Source: an uncultured Oscillospiraceae bacterium
GTDB taxonomy: Bacteria; Bacillota; Clostridia; Oscillospirales; Oscillospiraceae
Direction: 5' to 3'
DNA: 25,264 nucleotides
Assembly: GCA_905236265.1 (NCBI GenBank)
Contig: CAJOOV010000125.1
Coordinates: forward strand, 1 to 25,264
The translations under genes were made by a program, and so were the position numbers. Positions 7,607 to 15,380 of the stretch are shown piece by piece (the stretch's first letter is position 1; each line of letters starts with the position of its first letter). The notes below the pieces were generated by a model. It saw only the letters and a program-made list of their open reading frames with translations. It made no database searches and was not told the DNA's origin.

Positions 7607-8405
7607 TGGAAGCTTCCTCCTGTTTCTTTGCCGACTGCCATAACTCCTCCATTTCCGACGGGGACAGCCGGTCAAGCTCATATCCGGCGCTTTTTGCGCC
7701 GTTCTCAACCCGCTGGAAGCGGGTGATAAACTTATCTGTCGCCCTGTTCAGGGCGTCCTCCGGGTCAATTTCCAGCTTTCGGGCGGTGTTCACCACGGCA
7801 AAGAGGAGATCGCCCACCTCCTCGGCGGTGTTGCTGCCGCAGGTGATAGCGCAGGATAGCTCCTGCGTCTCCTCCCGGATCTTCTCAACAGGCCCCTGCA
7901 CATCCGCCCAGTCAAAGCGGGCCTTCGCCGCCTTTTTCTGCACCTTTTCCGCACGCCACAGGGCGGGCAGCGTGCGGGCAACGGCGTTCAGGGTGTCCGT
8001 GTAGGATTGCTGACCCTTTTCCTTTCGCTTCAGCTCGTCCCAGTTGGCCAGAACCTCCTGCGTGCCGGAGACGGTGGTGGTGCCAAAGACATGGGGATGG
8101 CGGTAAATCAGCTTTTTCACCGCATAATCCGCCACATCCTCAATGTCAAACCGCCCTGCGTCCTCCTCAATGGAGGCGTGGAAGAGCACCTGCATCATCA
8201 CGTCCCCCAGCTCCTCTAAAAGAAGGGGCGTATTCTCCGTATCTATGGCCTCGCAGGCCTCGTAGGTCTCCTCAATAAAGTTGCGGCGGATGGAGTGGTG
8301 ATCCTGCCTCATGTCCCACGGACAGCCGCCGGGGTGACGCAGGAGGGAGATCATCTCCCGGAAATCCTGCATCGTATAGTGATCCTTTATGGGGAAGTCT
8401 GCCAT
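7599..8405 (-). CDS. mazG: Nucleoside triphosphate pyrophosphohydrolase MazG
   Basis: All-alpha NTP pyrophosphatase that hydrolyses (d)NTPs to NMP and pyrophosphate, a house-cleaning enzyme for damaged or excess nucleotides. The ATG at 8405, preceded by AAGGAG, gives 268 residues. Two MazG repeats are visible, each with the acidic metal-binding helix pair: EETYEACEA...EELGD in the first half and REETQELSCA...EEVGD in the second. HPGGCPWDMRQDHHSIRRN near the N-terminus is also typical. Bacillus YabN has an additional N-terminal tetrapyrrole-methylase domain, which is absent here. The gene lies 20 bp after the flippase gene and overlaps hup. Confidence 0.95.
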   Translation of the reverse strand: MADFPIKDHYTMQDFREMISLLRHPGGCPWDMRQDHHSIRRNFIEETYEACEAIDTENTPLLLEELGDVMMQVLFHASIEEDAGRFDIEDVADYAVKKLIYRHPHVFGTTTVSGTQEVLANWDELKRKEKGQQSYTDTLNAVARTLPALWRAEKVQKKAAKARFDWADVQGPVEKIREETQELSCAITCGSNTAEEVGDLLFAVVNTARKLEIDPEDALNRATDKFITRFQRVENGAKSAGYELDRLSPSEMEELWQSAKKQEEASNE

Positions 8406-8425
8406 GGTTCCGGCTCCTTTCTCTC

Positions 8426-10018
8426 TTACTGGATGTGCAGCAGCCTGCCGATTTTCTCGCCCTTGGGCATGAGCGCCAGATCGTCCCGGTTCAGAATGCG
8501 CAGGGCGAGGAGCAGGGCAAAATAGATGACCACTGCCGCGCCGATGGCAAGTATGAGGGCGATTGCGTTGCTGTGCAGGAGGCGGAACACCATCCCGTAC
8601 ACTGCCCACGCCCCGGCGCCCATGACAGCGGAGGCCAGCAGGGGCTTTCCGAACACGGCGAGGATACCGGGACAGCCCGGCACGATCTTCCACACGATCA
8701 GGAGATCCAGTGCGCAGGTAATGCCGTAGCCAATGGCGGAGCCGATGGGGGAGCCGAAGATATTCACGCTGGGAATGGCCACCACGAAGAAGTCAAAGAT
8801 GACCATAATCACGCCGCCGATGACCATGGTGCCGATGGGGAGGTTCAGTATCCCATGAGCCTGCAAAACGGAGTTGCACACCAGCATCAGGCACACAAAG
8901 ACATTGGCAATACCCAGAATGGAGAGAATCCGTCCCGCCACGTCCGGGTCAAGGCGGTGAAACAGCAGCATGACAATGGGCTTGCCCATCACCATCATCC
9001 CCACGCCGGAGGGGAAGGCGATAATAGAGGCGGTTTTCAGCGCCGAGCCCACCACTCTCGCAGCGCCGATGCGGTTGCGCTTTTCATAGCACACCGTCAC
9101 AGCGGGAATCACGGAGGCGGTGATGGCGACCATAAGGGAGGCGGGAATCTGGTAGACGGTGAGCACGCCGGAGTAGTTGGAAAACAAAGCCCGTGCAGCG
9201 TCCAGATCCAGCCCCACCGCATTCTGAAGCTGGCGCATCACCAGAGAGGTGTCAATGGTGGTAATCACGGAGGTGGCGGAGGAGGTGAGGGTAATGGGAA
9301 CGGCGATGGAGAAGAACACCTTCAGGATATGAGCGCTGCTCCAAACCGCTGTGTCATCAGCATCAGGCTCCTCCAGCCTTGTGTGCAGATAATCATAGGC
9401 CATGTAGATCAGCGCCGCCAGCTCGGACAGGGTGACGCCCACGATTGCGCCCGCCGCCGCCTCGGACTCGTCGTGCCCTGTGTGAATCAGGAACATGGCA
9501 AGGGACAGGCCGATGACCAGCTTGAAAAACGCCTCGATGATCTGGGAGATGGAGGAGGGAGCCATGTGCTGGTGTCCCTGAGCATAGCCCCGGAAGGCGG
9601 CAAGCCCCGCCACAAAGAGGACGGAGGGCGAGAGCACCCGCATGGGAAGGGCGGATTTTGGGTTGCCCATCAGCGCAGCGAAGCCCTCGGCACCGAAAAA
9701 CATGGCAAGGGAGCTGACCGCCCCCAGCGCAAGGCAGGCGGTGGCCGTCACCCGGAACACCTTGTGTACCTGATTCCTGCGCCCCTCCGCATTCGCCTGA
9801 GAGATCATCCGGCTCATGGCCACGGGAATACCGGCAGTGGAGATCATCAGCAGGATATTAAAGATGTTGAAGGCGTTGGTAAAATCCGTGTAGCCGCTGC
9901 CGAGGACGTTAATCAGCGGCATCTTATACACGGCGCTGATGATCTTTACCATCACGATGCCCGCCGCCAGAATGGCAGCGCCGCCGAAAAAGGTATTCTG
10001 TTTCCGGGTGTTCGACAT
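8426..10018 (-). CDS. MOP-superfamily flippase, SpoVB/YabM-like
   Basis: A 530-residue polytopic membrane protein with about 14 predicted hydrophobic segments, beginning FFGGAAILAAGIVMVKIISAVYK as in SpoVB/RfbX-type polysaccharide exporters of the MATE/MOP fold. These proteins move lipid-linked saccharides or peptidoglycan precursors across the membrane; SpoVB is needed for spore cortex synthesis in Bacillus. The ATG at 10018 follows AAGGAG. Position supports a YabM-type assignment: Bacillus has spoVT-yabM-yabN-yabO, and here a flippase is followed by mazG, hup and an S4 gene. Whether the substrate is lipid II, a cortex precursor or another glycolipid cannot be told from sequence. MurJ is a related alternative. 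Confidence 0.85.
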   Translation of the reverse strand: MSNTRKQNTFFGGAAILAAGIVMVKIISAVYKMPLINVLGSGYTDFTNAFNIFNILLMISTAGIPVAMSRMISQANAEGRRNQVHKVFRVTATACLALGAVSSLAMFFGAEGFAALMGNPKSALPMRVLSPSVLFVAGLAAFRGYAQGHQHMAPSSISQIIEAFFKLVIGLSLAMFLIHTGHDESEAAAGAIVGVTLSELAALIYMAYDYLHTRLEEPDADDTAVWSSAHILKVFFSIAVPITLTSSATSVITTIDTSLVMRQLQNAVGLDLDAARALFSNYSGVLTVYQIPASLMVAITASVIPAVTVCYEKRNRIGAARVVGSALKTASIIAFPSGVGMMVMGKPIVMLLFHRLDPDVAGRILSILGIANVFVCLMLVCNSVLQAHGILNLPIGTMVIGGVIMVIFDFFVVAIPSVNIFGSPIGSAIGYGITCALDLLIVWKIVPGCPGILAVFGKPLLASAVMGAGAWAVYGMVFRLLHSNAIALILAIGAAVVIYFALLLALRILNRDDLALMPKGEKIGRLLHIQ

Positions 10019-10100
10019 GAGCCTGCTCTCCTTAACCGATGAACTGTTCTCTATCCTTCATTCTATCCACAATCCTGGGGAACATGCCATCCGGCGAGCG

Positions 10101-10925
10101 TCACATCCTGCAAAGGCACTGCCGCACCAGACGGGAGAACTGTTCGCTGGCCGCCGCTGCGGCGTCCAGCACCTCCTGCTCGCTGAGAGGCTGCGCCAGA
10201 ATGCCGGAGGCCATATTGGTGAGCAGGCTCAGCCCCAGCACCTGCATACCGCAGTGACGGGCGGCGATCACCTCCGGCACTGTGGACATGCCCACAGCGT
10301 CCGCACCCAGAAGCCTTGCGGCTCTCACCTCGGCGGGGGTCTCATACTGAGGACCGGGGAAGAACATATAAACGCCCTCCTTCAGGGCAATGCCCAGCGC
10401 CTTTGCGCTCTCACGGGCGATGTCCTGCAGGCGGGGGGTGTAGACATGGGACATATCCGGGAACCGGGGGCCGAAGGCCTCCGGGTTCGCCCCACGCAGG
10501 GGGGAGTCCAGACACAGCTTGATGTGGTCCTGAATCAGCATCAGCGACCCGGCCTGCCAGTCAGAGCGCACACAGCCGCAGGCGTTGGTGACGACCATCG
10601 CCTCTGCCCCCAGAAGCCGCACCACACGCACGGCGAAGGTCACGTCCTGCAGGGAATAGCCCTCATAATAATGGGTTCTGCCCTGCATCACCGCCACACG
10701 CCTGCCCTCCAGCAGGCCGAAAACCAGCCGCCCCTTGTGGCCGGGGGCGGTGGAGGCGGGGAAGTGGGGAATCTCCGTGTAGGGAATGGCACAGGCGTCC
10801 TCCACCTGCTCGGCCAGAAAGCCCAGCCCTGAGCCCAGCACCAGAAAAACCTCCGGGCGGAAGGAGCCGATTCTGCTGCGCAGATCATCTGCGCTTTGCC
10901 GGTAGTGTTCCATTGTGTATTCCAT
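10101..10925 (-). CDS. punA: Purine nucleoside phosphorylase (trimeric, 6-oxopurine type)
   Basis: Phosphorolyses inosine and guanosine to the free base and ribose-1-phosphate in purine salvage. The ATG at 10925 is preceded by GGAGGTCATCTC and gives 274 residues, normal for the trimeric PNP family. Seen are the phosphate-site VLGSGLG, GHKG, and GRTHYYEGY with its conserved His and Glu. GPQYETPAE and GMSTVPE follow, then LLTN, whose Asn with the ETPAE Glu is the known determinant of 6-oxopurine specificity. VTNACGCV replaces the usual VTNAAGG, a small deviation. It is the first gene after its promoter and probably heads the operon PNP-flippase-mazG-hup-rqcP, with 82 bp to the flippase gene. 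Confidence 0.92.
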   Translation of the reverse strand: MEYTMEHYRQSADDLRSRIGSFRPEVFLVLGSGLGFLAEQVEDACAIPYTEIPHFPASTAPGHKGRLVFGLLEGRRVAVMQGRTHYYEGYSLQDVTFAVRVVRLLGAEAMVVTNACGCVRSDWQAGSLMLIQDHIKLCLDSPLRGANPEAFGPRFPDMSHVYTPRLQDIARESAKALGIALKEGVYMFFPGPQYETPAEVRAARLLGADAVGMSTVPEVIAARHCGMQVLGLSLLTNMASGILAQPLSEQEVLDAAAAASEQFSRLVRQCLCRM

Positions 10926-10991
10926 GAGATGACCTCCAGACGCACCGGCACAGGCTGCCTGCAGGGAGGGTCAGCCCATAACCAGAGTGAT

Positions 10992-11020
10992 ATTTTACAT
11001 GAAGGGAGATTGCAATGCAA
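10992..11020 (-). promoter_or_regulatory. Probable promoter of the PNP-flippase-mazG-hup-rqcP operon
   Basis: Minus-strand TTGCAT (plus 11015-11020), a 17-nt spacer and TAAAAT (plus 10992-10997), about 67 nt upstream of the PNP start. Confidence 0.55.
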
Positions 11021-11033
11021 CTGCAAGTAAGCC

Positions 11034-11054
11034 AAAAACCCTGCCCTGTCAGGG
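11034..11054 (-). terminator. Weak intrinsic terminator downstream of the AbrB gene
   Basis: On the minus strand CCCTG / CAGGG (plus 11050-11054 and 11039-11043) with a 6-nt loop is followed directly by TTTTT. The stem is only 5 bp. It lies after the larger hairpin at 11098-11139 and just before the PNP promoter. Confidence 0.4.
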
Positions 11055-11097
11055 AAAATCTTTGTCATACCGGTTCAAAATAACCACATACGCAAGC

Positions 11098-11139
11098 AGC
11101 CCAGCGGGGGAGAGGATAGCCCCTCTCCCAAACTGGGCT
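11098..11139. other. Large two-part hairpin 3' of the AbrB gene
   Basis: AGCCCAG (11098-11104) pairs with CTGGGCT (11133-11139). Inside it, GGGAGAGG (11108-11115) pairs with CCTCTCCC (11122-11129). It begins 12 nt past the AbrB-gene stop codon on the minus strand. With no T-run it is a possible 3'-end stabiliser or part of a composite terminator. Confidence 0.55.
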
Positions 11140-11150
11140 GGATGGCTGCT

Positions 11151-11393
11151 TCAAAGGGATTTGAGCTGCCTGACACAGGCCGGGCAGACGTTCTTGCCCT
11201 TGAAGCTGATGACGTTTCTGGCACTGCCGCAGAACACGCAGGCAGGCTGGTACTTGCGCAGTACGATGGAGGAGCCGTCCACGAAGATCTCCAGAGCGTC
11301 CCGCTCCTGGATCTCCAGCGTTCTGCGCAGCTCAATGGGGAGCACAATACGCCCCAGCTCATCCACCTTTCGTACAATTCCGGTGGCCTTCAC
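11151..11393 (-). CDS. abrB: AbrB/MazE/SpoVT-family regulator with C-terminal CxxC pairs
   Basis: A transition-state-type DNA-binding regulator of 80 residues. The swapped-hairpin AbrB domain is at residues 1-50 (KATGIVRKVDELGRIVLP, then ELRRTLEI). It is followed by a C-terminal CVFC...CPAC pair that looks like a small zinc-binding ribbon, common in clostridial AbrB paralogues and lacking in Bacillus AbrB. The GTG at 11393 was chosen because it follows AAAGGGGTGAGG at good spacing and matches the family N-terminus; an ATG 18 bp upstream (11411) has no ribosome binding site. It lacks the GAF domain of SpoVT, so despite sitting upstream of a YabM-like gene it is not a true SpoVT. It begins 70 bp after the deacetylase stop with no obvious promoter, so read-through is likely. 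Confidence 0.9.
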   Translation of the reverse strand: MKATGIVRKVDELGRIVLPIELRRTLEIQERDALEIFVDGSSIVLRKYQPACVFCGSARNVISFKGKNVCPACVRQLKSL

Positions 11394-11463
11394 AGCCTCA
11401 CCCCTTTCCATAAGCGGCGGGGGACAGCTCCGGGGAGGGAAAGCCCTGCTGCCCCTCAGAGCA

Positions 11464-12417
11464 TCAGTTATTCACCCCGTGGTGTACCGGTGGAGTGTCC
11501 CTCTGGATGGCGGAGAAACAGTAGCCGTTGGCTCTTGCGTACTCGATGATTTTTTCAACGGCCTCAATGGTGGTCTTTTTGTTGTTGGTGTCGTGGCAGA
11601 GAATCACGTTGTGCTGTCCCTTTTTCAGACTGTTGATGGCGCTCTGTGCCAGCTTCTCCGGGTCAAGATTGTTCCCGGTGGCGTCGGTGGAATCCACGTT
11701 CCAGTCGAAATACTCCCAGCTGGGGTCAGCGTCCACCTGCTGGGTCAGGCGGGTCATAATCCCGCTGTTGTATTTCCGGCTGACGGTGTTGGAGCTGCCG
11801 CCGGGAAAGCGGAGACAGTAGGAGGTATACCCGGTATCCTGAAAGACCTTTTCCCGCAGCTGCTCAATGCCGCTGAGGTAGGCGTCGTCCTCGGTGTAGC
11901 ACTTGGCATAGTCGTGATCCCAGGCGTGCATGGCGATGGTATGTCCGTCCGCCACCTCCCGGCGGAGAATGGGGAGCAGCTCCTCGGAGTAGTTCAGGAT
12001 GAAGAAGGTTGCGGGCACCTCGTTTTCCTCCAGCAGATCCAGCAGCTTGGGCGTGACCTCCGTGCTGGGGCCGTCGTCAAAGGTGAAATAGATGATGCTC
12101 TCCGGGTCAGGGGTCGCCGGCTGGGGCAGGGAGGAGATAGACGAGCCGGAGCGGGACACAACGGCGTCCGCCGCCTGGATCTCCGGCTTGGGGGTGGACT
12201 CCACCTGCTGCACGGCGCTGGCCGTGACCGCATCGGCATCGGCTTCGGTATTGGCATTGGCGTTGGTAAACAGGGTGCGCACCACCAGCACCAGCGCCAC
12301 GGCAAGAGCCAGCACTACCGCCAGACCGAGAGAGCGGATGAGCGCATCCTGACGCTGCTGTGCCTGTTTCCGTTTTTCCCTGTTGATTCTCCGCCTTTCC
12401 AGCTCCGCTCGCTCCAT
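11464..12417 (-). CDS. Membrane-anchored polysaccharide deacetylase (NodB fold)
   Basis: Carbohydrate esterase family 4 protein, likely acting outside the membrane on N-acetylated cell-wall or spore glycan. From the ATG at 12417, with GAGGG 5 nt upstream, it has 317 residues: a very basic cytoplasmic tail (ERRRINREKRKQ), one hydrophobic anchor at about residues 27-48, a low-complexity linker, then the NodB domain. Motifs are TFDDGPS (motif 1 with the catalytic base Asp), MHAWDH in the metal-binding histidine position, RFPGG and ILCHD. An ATG at 12429 and a GTG at 12579 are alternative starts; the GTG would add about 54 residues but lies only some 15 nt from the predicted transcript start. Related proteins include PgdA and PdaA, but the exact substrate is unknown. 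It is divergent from spmA-spmB. Confidence 0.88.
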   Translation of the reverse strand: MERAELERRRINREKRKQAQQRQDALIRSLGLAVVLALAVALVLVVRTLFTNANANTEADADAVTASAVQQVESTPKPEIQAADAVVSRSGSSISSLPQPATPDPESIIYFTFDDGPSTEVTPKLLDLLEENEVPATFFILNYSEELLPILRREVADGHTIAMHAWDHDYAKCYTEDDAYLSGIEQLREKVFQDTGYTSYCLRFPGGSSNTVSRKYNSGIMTRLTQQVDADPSWEYFDWNVDSTDATGNNLDPEKLAQSAINSLKKGQHNVILCHDTNNKKTTIEAVEKIIEYARANGYCFSAIQRDTPPVHHGVNN

Positions 12418-12600
12418 ACGTTCCCTCATCCCCCGCTTTATCCGCAGCAGAGCGAAATCCGTTCCGGGAAAGCGGACACACTCTGCAATCAAATCTCCAT
12501 GGGCGTTTGCCGTCAGGATTTCACGTCCCGGCTGCCGGAGAGCGCGCAGCAATCCGACGCAAAACGACACGGCTCCCACACTTACCCATCGTTACCTTAT

Positions 12601-12628
12601 ATTGTACCACGTTCTCACCGCCGGTCAA
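12601..12628 (-). promoter_or_regulatory. Promoter of the deacetylase gene
   Basis: Minus-strand TTGACC (plus 12623-12628), a 16-nt spacer and TACAAT (plus 12601-12606), implying a start near 12594 and a leader of roughly 165-180 nt if translation begins at 12429 or 12417. The palindrome ATTTGCAAAT (12635-12644) lies just upstream of the -35 box and could be an operator. Confidence 0.6.
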
Positions 12629-12715
12629 CTTAATATTTGCAAATTCACGCCCAAAATTGTCAGGGAATTATTGAGAGAGCCTGCGCATAGAGTAGACAGA
12701 AAAGGGGGAGTGAGC

Positions 12716-13306
12716 GTGGTTTTGAGCTTGATCTGGACAGCAATGGTGGCGCTGAGCCTGCTGTTTGCCGTGGGGAACGGCACCTTACAGGAGGTTTCGG
12801 CGGCGGCGGTGCAGGGAGCGTCGGACGGGGTGGAGCTGTGCATCAGCATGGCTGGAACATTGTGCCTTTGGAGCGGGGTGATGGAGGTGCTGCGCCGGGG
12901 CGGGGCGCTGAGGGCGCTCTCGGCGGCGCTGCGCCCGGTGCTGAGCCTGCTCTACCCGGAGTTTCGGAAAAACGAGGAGGTCATGGGAGCGGTTTCCGCC
13001 AATGTCTCCGCCAATCTGCTGGGGCTGGGCAACGCCGCTACGCCCTTCGGCATCAAAGCCGCCTGCGCCATGGCAAAGCACTGTTCAGGAACGGCCTCGG
13101 ATGCGCTGTGTATGCTGGTGGTGTGCAACACCGCCTCCATCCAGCTCATTCCCACCACCGTTGCCGCCGTGAGAGCCAGCGCCGGAAGTGCAGCGCCGCT
13201 GGACATTCTCCCGGCGGTGTGGCTGGCCTCGGCGCTGTCCGTCACGGCGGGCATTCTTGCGGTGAAGGTGCTCTCCGGGATTTGGAGGGATAAATGGAAC
13301 GCATAA
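12716..13306 (+). CDS. spmA: Spore maturation protein A
   Basis: Integral membrane protein of the nucleoside-recognition (Gate) family, needed with SpmB for spore core dehydration in Bacillus. The GTG at 12716 follows AAGGGGGAGTGA and gives 196 residues, matching Bacillus SpmA. The protein is mostly hydrophobic helices with family signatures SANLLGLGNAATPFGIKA and NTASIQLIPTTVAA. Its 3' end overlaps spmB by 13 bp, as expected for a translationally coupled partner. An upstream extension of the frame runs back through the intergenic region without a ribosome binding site and was rejected. The gene indicates an endospore-forming lineage. Confidence 0.93.
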   Translation: MVLSLIWTAMVALSLLFAVGNGTLQEVSAAAVQGASDGVELCISMAGTLCLWSGVMEVLRRGGALRALSAALRPVLSLLYPEFRKNEEVMGAVSANVSANLLGLGNAATPFGIKAACAMAKHCSGTASDALCMLVVCNTASIQLIPTTVAAVRASAGSAAPLDILPAVWLASALSVTAGILAVKVLSGIWRDKWNA

Positions 13307-13812
13307 CGGCGGCGGTAGTGCCCGCTGTTCTGGCACTGACAGCCCTTCTGGGGCTTTGGAGAGGGGTGGACGTGTATCAGGCGCTGCTGGACGGGGCGAG
13401 GGATGGACTGCAGATCCTGCTGCGCATTCTGCCAAACCTGATCTGCCTGATGACGGCCATCTCCATGCTGCGTGCCTCCGGCTTTCTGGGCTGGGTCTGC
13501 GCTGCAGCGGAGCCGCTGCTGCGCCTTGCGGGCATACCGCCCCAGACCATCGCCCTGATGATAATCCGTCCCCTCAGCGGCAGCGGCGCACTGGGGGTTG
13601 GCTCAGAGCTGATGCGCACCTATGGGCCTGACTCTCTTGTGGGCAGAACGGCGGCGGTGATGCTGGGCTCCACAGAGACGACGTTTTACACCATCGGCGT
13701 ATACTTTGCCGCAGCGGGGATTCAAAAGACCCGCTATGCCGTTGCGGCGGCGCTGATTGCGGACATAGCGGGCTTTCTGGCCTCGGCATGGGCTGTGCGG
13801 CTGTTTTTTTAA
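13294..13812 (+). CDS. spmB: Spore maturation protein B
   Basis: Second half of the SpmA/SpmB pair: 172 residues, several membrane helices and a Gate domain. The family signature includes IIRPLSGSGALGV and GSTETTFYTIGVYF, very characteristic of SpmB. The ATG at 13294 lies inside the last codons of spmA. The protein is thought to act in the forespore envelope during core dehydration, though the molecule transported, if any, is not known. A 7-bp hairpin (CAAAGGC/GCCTTTG, 13817-13837) follows the stop codon without a T-run. Confidence 0.94.
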   Translation: MERITAAVVPAVLALTALLGLWRGVDVYQALLDGARDGLQILLRILPNLICLMTAISMLRASGFLGWVCAAAEPLLRLAGIPPQTIALMIIRPLSGSGALGVGSELMRTYGPDSLVGRTAAVMLGSTETTFYTIGVYFAAAGIQKTRYAVAAALIADIAGFLASAWAVRLFF

Positions 13813-13885
13813 GGTGACAAAGGCCGCTGCTGCCTTTGCCCCCATATCCGGACAACCCCAATTTGAAATAGTCCGGGAAAACAGA

Positions 13886-13914
13886 TTGCGCACAGGAGAA
13901 AAAAGGGGTATACT
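13886..13914 (+). promoter_or_regulatory. Promoter of ymdB-lepB
   Basis: TTGCGC at 13886-13891, a 17-nt spacer and TATACT at 13909-13914, 46 nt upstream of ymdB. Confidence 0.65.
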
Positions 13915-13959
13915 ACCAAGATAGGTTTGCATTTTTCAAGCACGGAAAGAGAGTAGACG

Positions 13960-14745
13960 ATGCAGTTAAACATTTTGGCCATCGGGGATATTGTCACCGA
14001 ATCCGGTCTGGACTATCTGATAAAGAGTCTGCGCAGACTGCGGCGGGAGGAGAACATCCAATTTGTGGTTGCCAACGGGGAGAATGCCTCCGGTGTGGGG
14101 GTCAGCCCGGCGCAGGCGGACGAGATGCTGAACGCCGGGGTGGACGTGGTGACGCTGGGGAACCATACCTGGGGAAAAATCAGGATAACCGATTTGCTGG
14201 ACTCCAGCCCCTATCTCCTGCGCCCGGCGAACTTCTCCCACCGTGTACCGGGACGGGGCTGGGGCGTGTATGACGGCCCCGGCGGGGTGCGCATCGGGGT
14301 GGTCAATCTCATCGGCAGGGTATTCATGGACCCCACGCCGGACAATCCCTTCACCACGGCGGATCGGGTTTTGAAAAAGCTGGAGGCTGATCTGGTGCTG
14401 GTGGACTTCCATGCCGAGGCTACCAGCGAGAAGCTGGCCATGGGCTGGTATCTGGACGGGCGGGCAGCCGCAGTCTGGGGCACCCATACCCATGTGCCCA
14501 CAGCGGATCTGCAGGTGCTGCCCAAGGGCACGGGCTACGTCACCGATCTGGGGATGACGGGGCCGGTGAACTCCGTGCTGGGCATCAAGCCTGAAATCTC
14601 TATCAATAAGTTTTTGGGGGGACTGCCCCGGCGGTATCAGGGAGCGGAAGGCCCCTGCAAGCTGGAGGGCGCAGTATTTACATGGGACACGGCTCAGAAG
14701 CGCTGCACGCAGGTGAAGCGGGTGCTGATGCAGGAGCCGTCATAA
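13960..14745 (+). CDS. ymdB: YmdB-family metallophosphoesterase (cyclic nucleotide phosphodiesterase)
   Basis: Calcineurin-like dinuclear metal enzyme. Bacillus YmdB hydrolyses 2',3'- and 3',5'-cyclic nucleotides and influences biofilm and motility decisions (family knowledge). The 261 residues match the family (about 264). Metal-ligand motifs are in order: GDIV (Asp10), NGEN (39-42), GNHTW (67-71), DFHAEATSEK and GTHTHVPTAD. The ATG at 13960 has GAAAGAGAG upstream. lepB begins 15 bp after its stop codon, giving a probable two-gene operon. In many Firmicutes ymdB lies next to rny and spoVS, neither of which is here. Confidence 0.94.
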   Translation: MQLNILAIGDIVTESGLDYLIKSLRRLRREENIQFVVANGENASGVGVSPAQADEMLNAGVDVVTLGNHTWGKIRITDLLDSSPYLLRPANFSHRVPGRGWGVYDGPGGVRIGVVNLIGRVFMDPTPDNPFTTADRVLKKLEADLVLVDFHAEATSEKLAMGWYLDGRAAAVWGTHTHVPTADLQVLPKGTGYVTDLGMTGPVNSVLGIKPEISINKFLGGLPRRYQGAEGPCKLEGAVFTWDTAQKRCTQVKRVLMQEPS

Positions 14746-14760
14746 CGGAGGCGGAAAGAG

Positions 14761-15375
14761 ATGAACGAGAAACAGGAGCATAAGAGCAGCGCCGAGCTGC
14801 ACCCCGGAACCTTCCAGCAGGAGATTTTCAGCGAGCTGAAGCTGCTGGCGGTGATTCTCGCCGTGGTGATTCTGGTGTTTCAGTTTGCGGCGCAGCTGAT
14901 TGTGGTGGTGGGCAGCTCCATGTATCCCACCCTCCACGACAAAGACCTGCTGGTTGCCCTTCGCATTTACCCGGAGCTGAAAACAGGGGATGTGGTCATT
15001 GTCCATAAGGAGACGCCGGTGATTCATGAGACAGTGGTCAAGCGCATTATTGCCACAGGAGGGCAGAGCGTGGAGCTGGACTACGATGAAAACCGGGTCT
15101 ATGTGGACGGCGTGGCATTGGAGGAGCCGTATATCAACCTCAACGACCTGCCCAGAGAGGACGAGGGCGACCCCATGCTGCCAAGGGGGGACGTGGAGAC
15201 GCTGGATGTGCCGCAGGGCAGTGTGTTTGTCATGGGCGACAACCGCAACCACTCCACAGACAGCCGCTTCACCTATGAGCTGGGGCTGATTGACGAGGGA
15301 TACATCACCGGAAAGGCGGTGTTCTGCTTCTTCCCCTTCCAGCATGTGAAAACCCTGTCCGTCAGGATGGGGTAG
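14761..15375 (+). CDS. lepB: Signal peptidase I
   Basis: Membrane serine protease with a Ser/Lys dyad that removes signal peptides from exported proteins. It has 204 residues: a short cytoplasmic N-terminus, one membrane anchor at about 27-50, then the periplasm-facing catalytic domain. Seen are the nucleophile Ser53 in GSSMYPT, general base Lys94 in VVKRIIATGGQ, and GDNRNHSTDSR in the conserved D/E boxes. The ATG at 14761 follows CGGAGGCGG. The gene ends just before repeat copy 2 and a strong terminator. Several lepB paralogues per genome are common in this class, so this may not be the only copy. Confidence 0.95.
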   Translation: MNEKQEHKSSAELHPGTFQQEIFSELKLLAVILAVVILVFQFAAQLIVVVGSSMYPTLHDKDLLVALRIYPELKTGDVVIVHKETPVIHETVVKRIIATGGQSVELDYDENRVYVDGVALEEPYINLNDLPREDEGDPMLPRGDVETLDVPQGSVFVMGDNRNHSTDSRFTYELGLIDEGYITGKAVFCFFPFQHVKTLSVRMG

Positions 15376-15380
15376 GGGTT

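Noticed and set aside
8435..10042. 535-codon open frame on the plus strand, rich in His, Gly and Asp
   Set aside because: Antisense of the flippase gene; hydrophobic codons read backwards give this His/Gly/Asp-rich pattern.
10987..12633. 548-codon open frame on the plus strand
   Set aside because: Spans the antisense of both the abrB-like gene and the deacetylase gene, plus intergenic hairpins; no domain and no ribosome binding site.
13817..13837. Hairpin after spmB considered as a terminator
   Set aside because: The 7-bp stem CAAAGGC/GCCTTTG is followed by CCCCCA with no T-run, so it was not listed as an intrinsic terminator.
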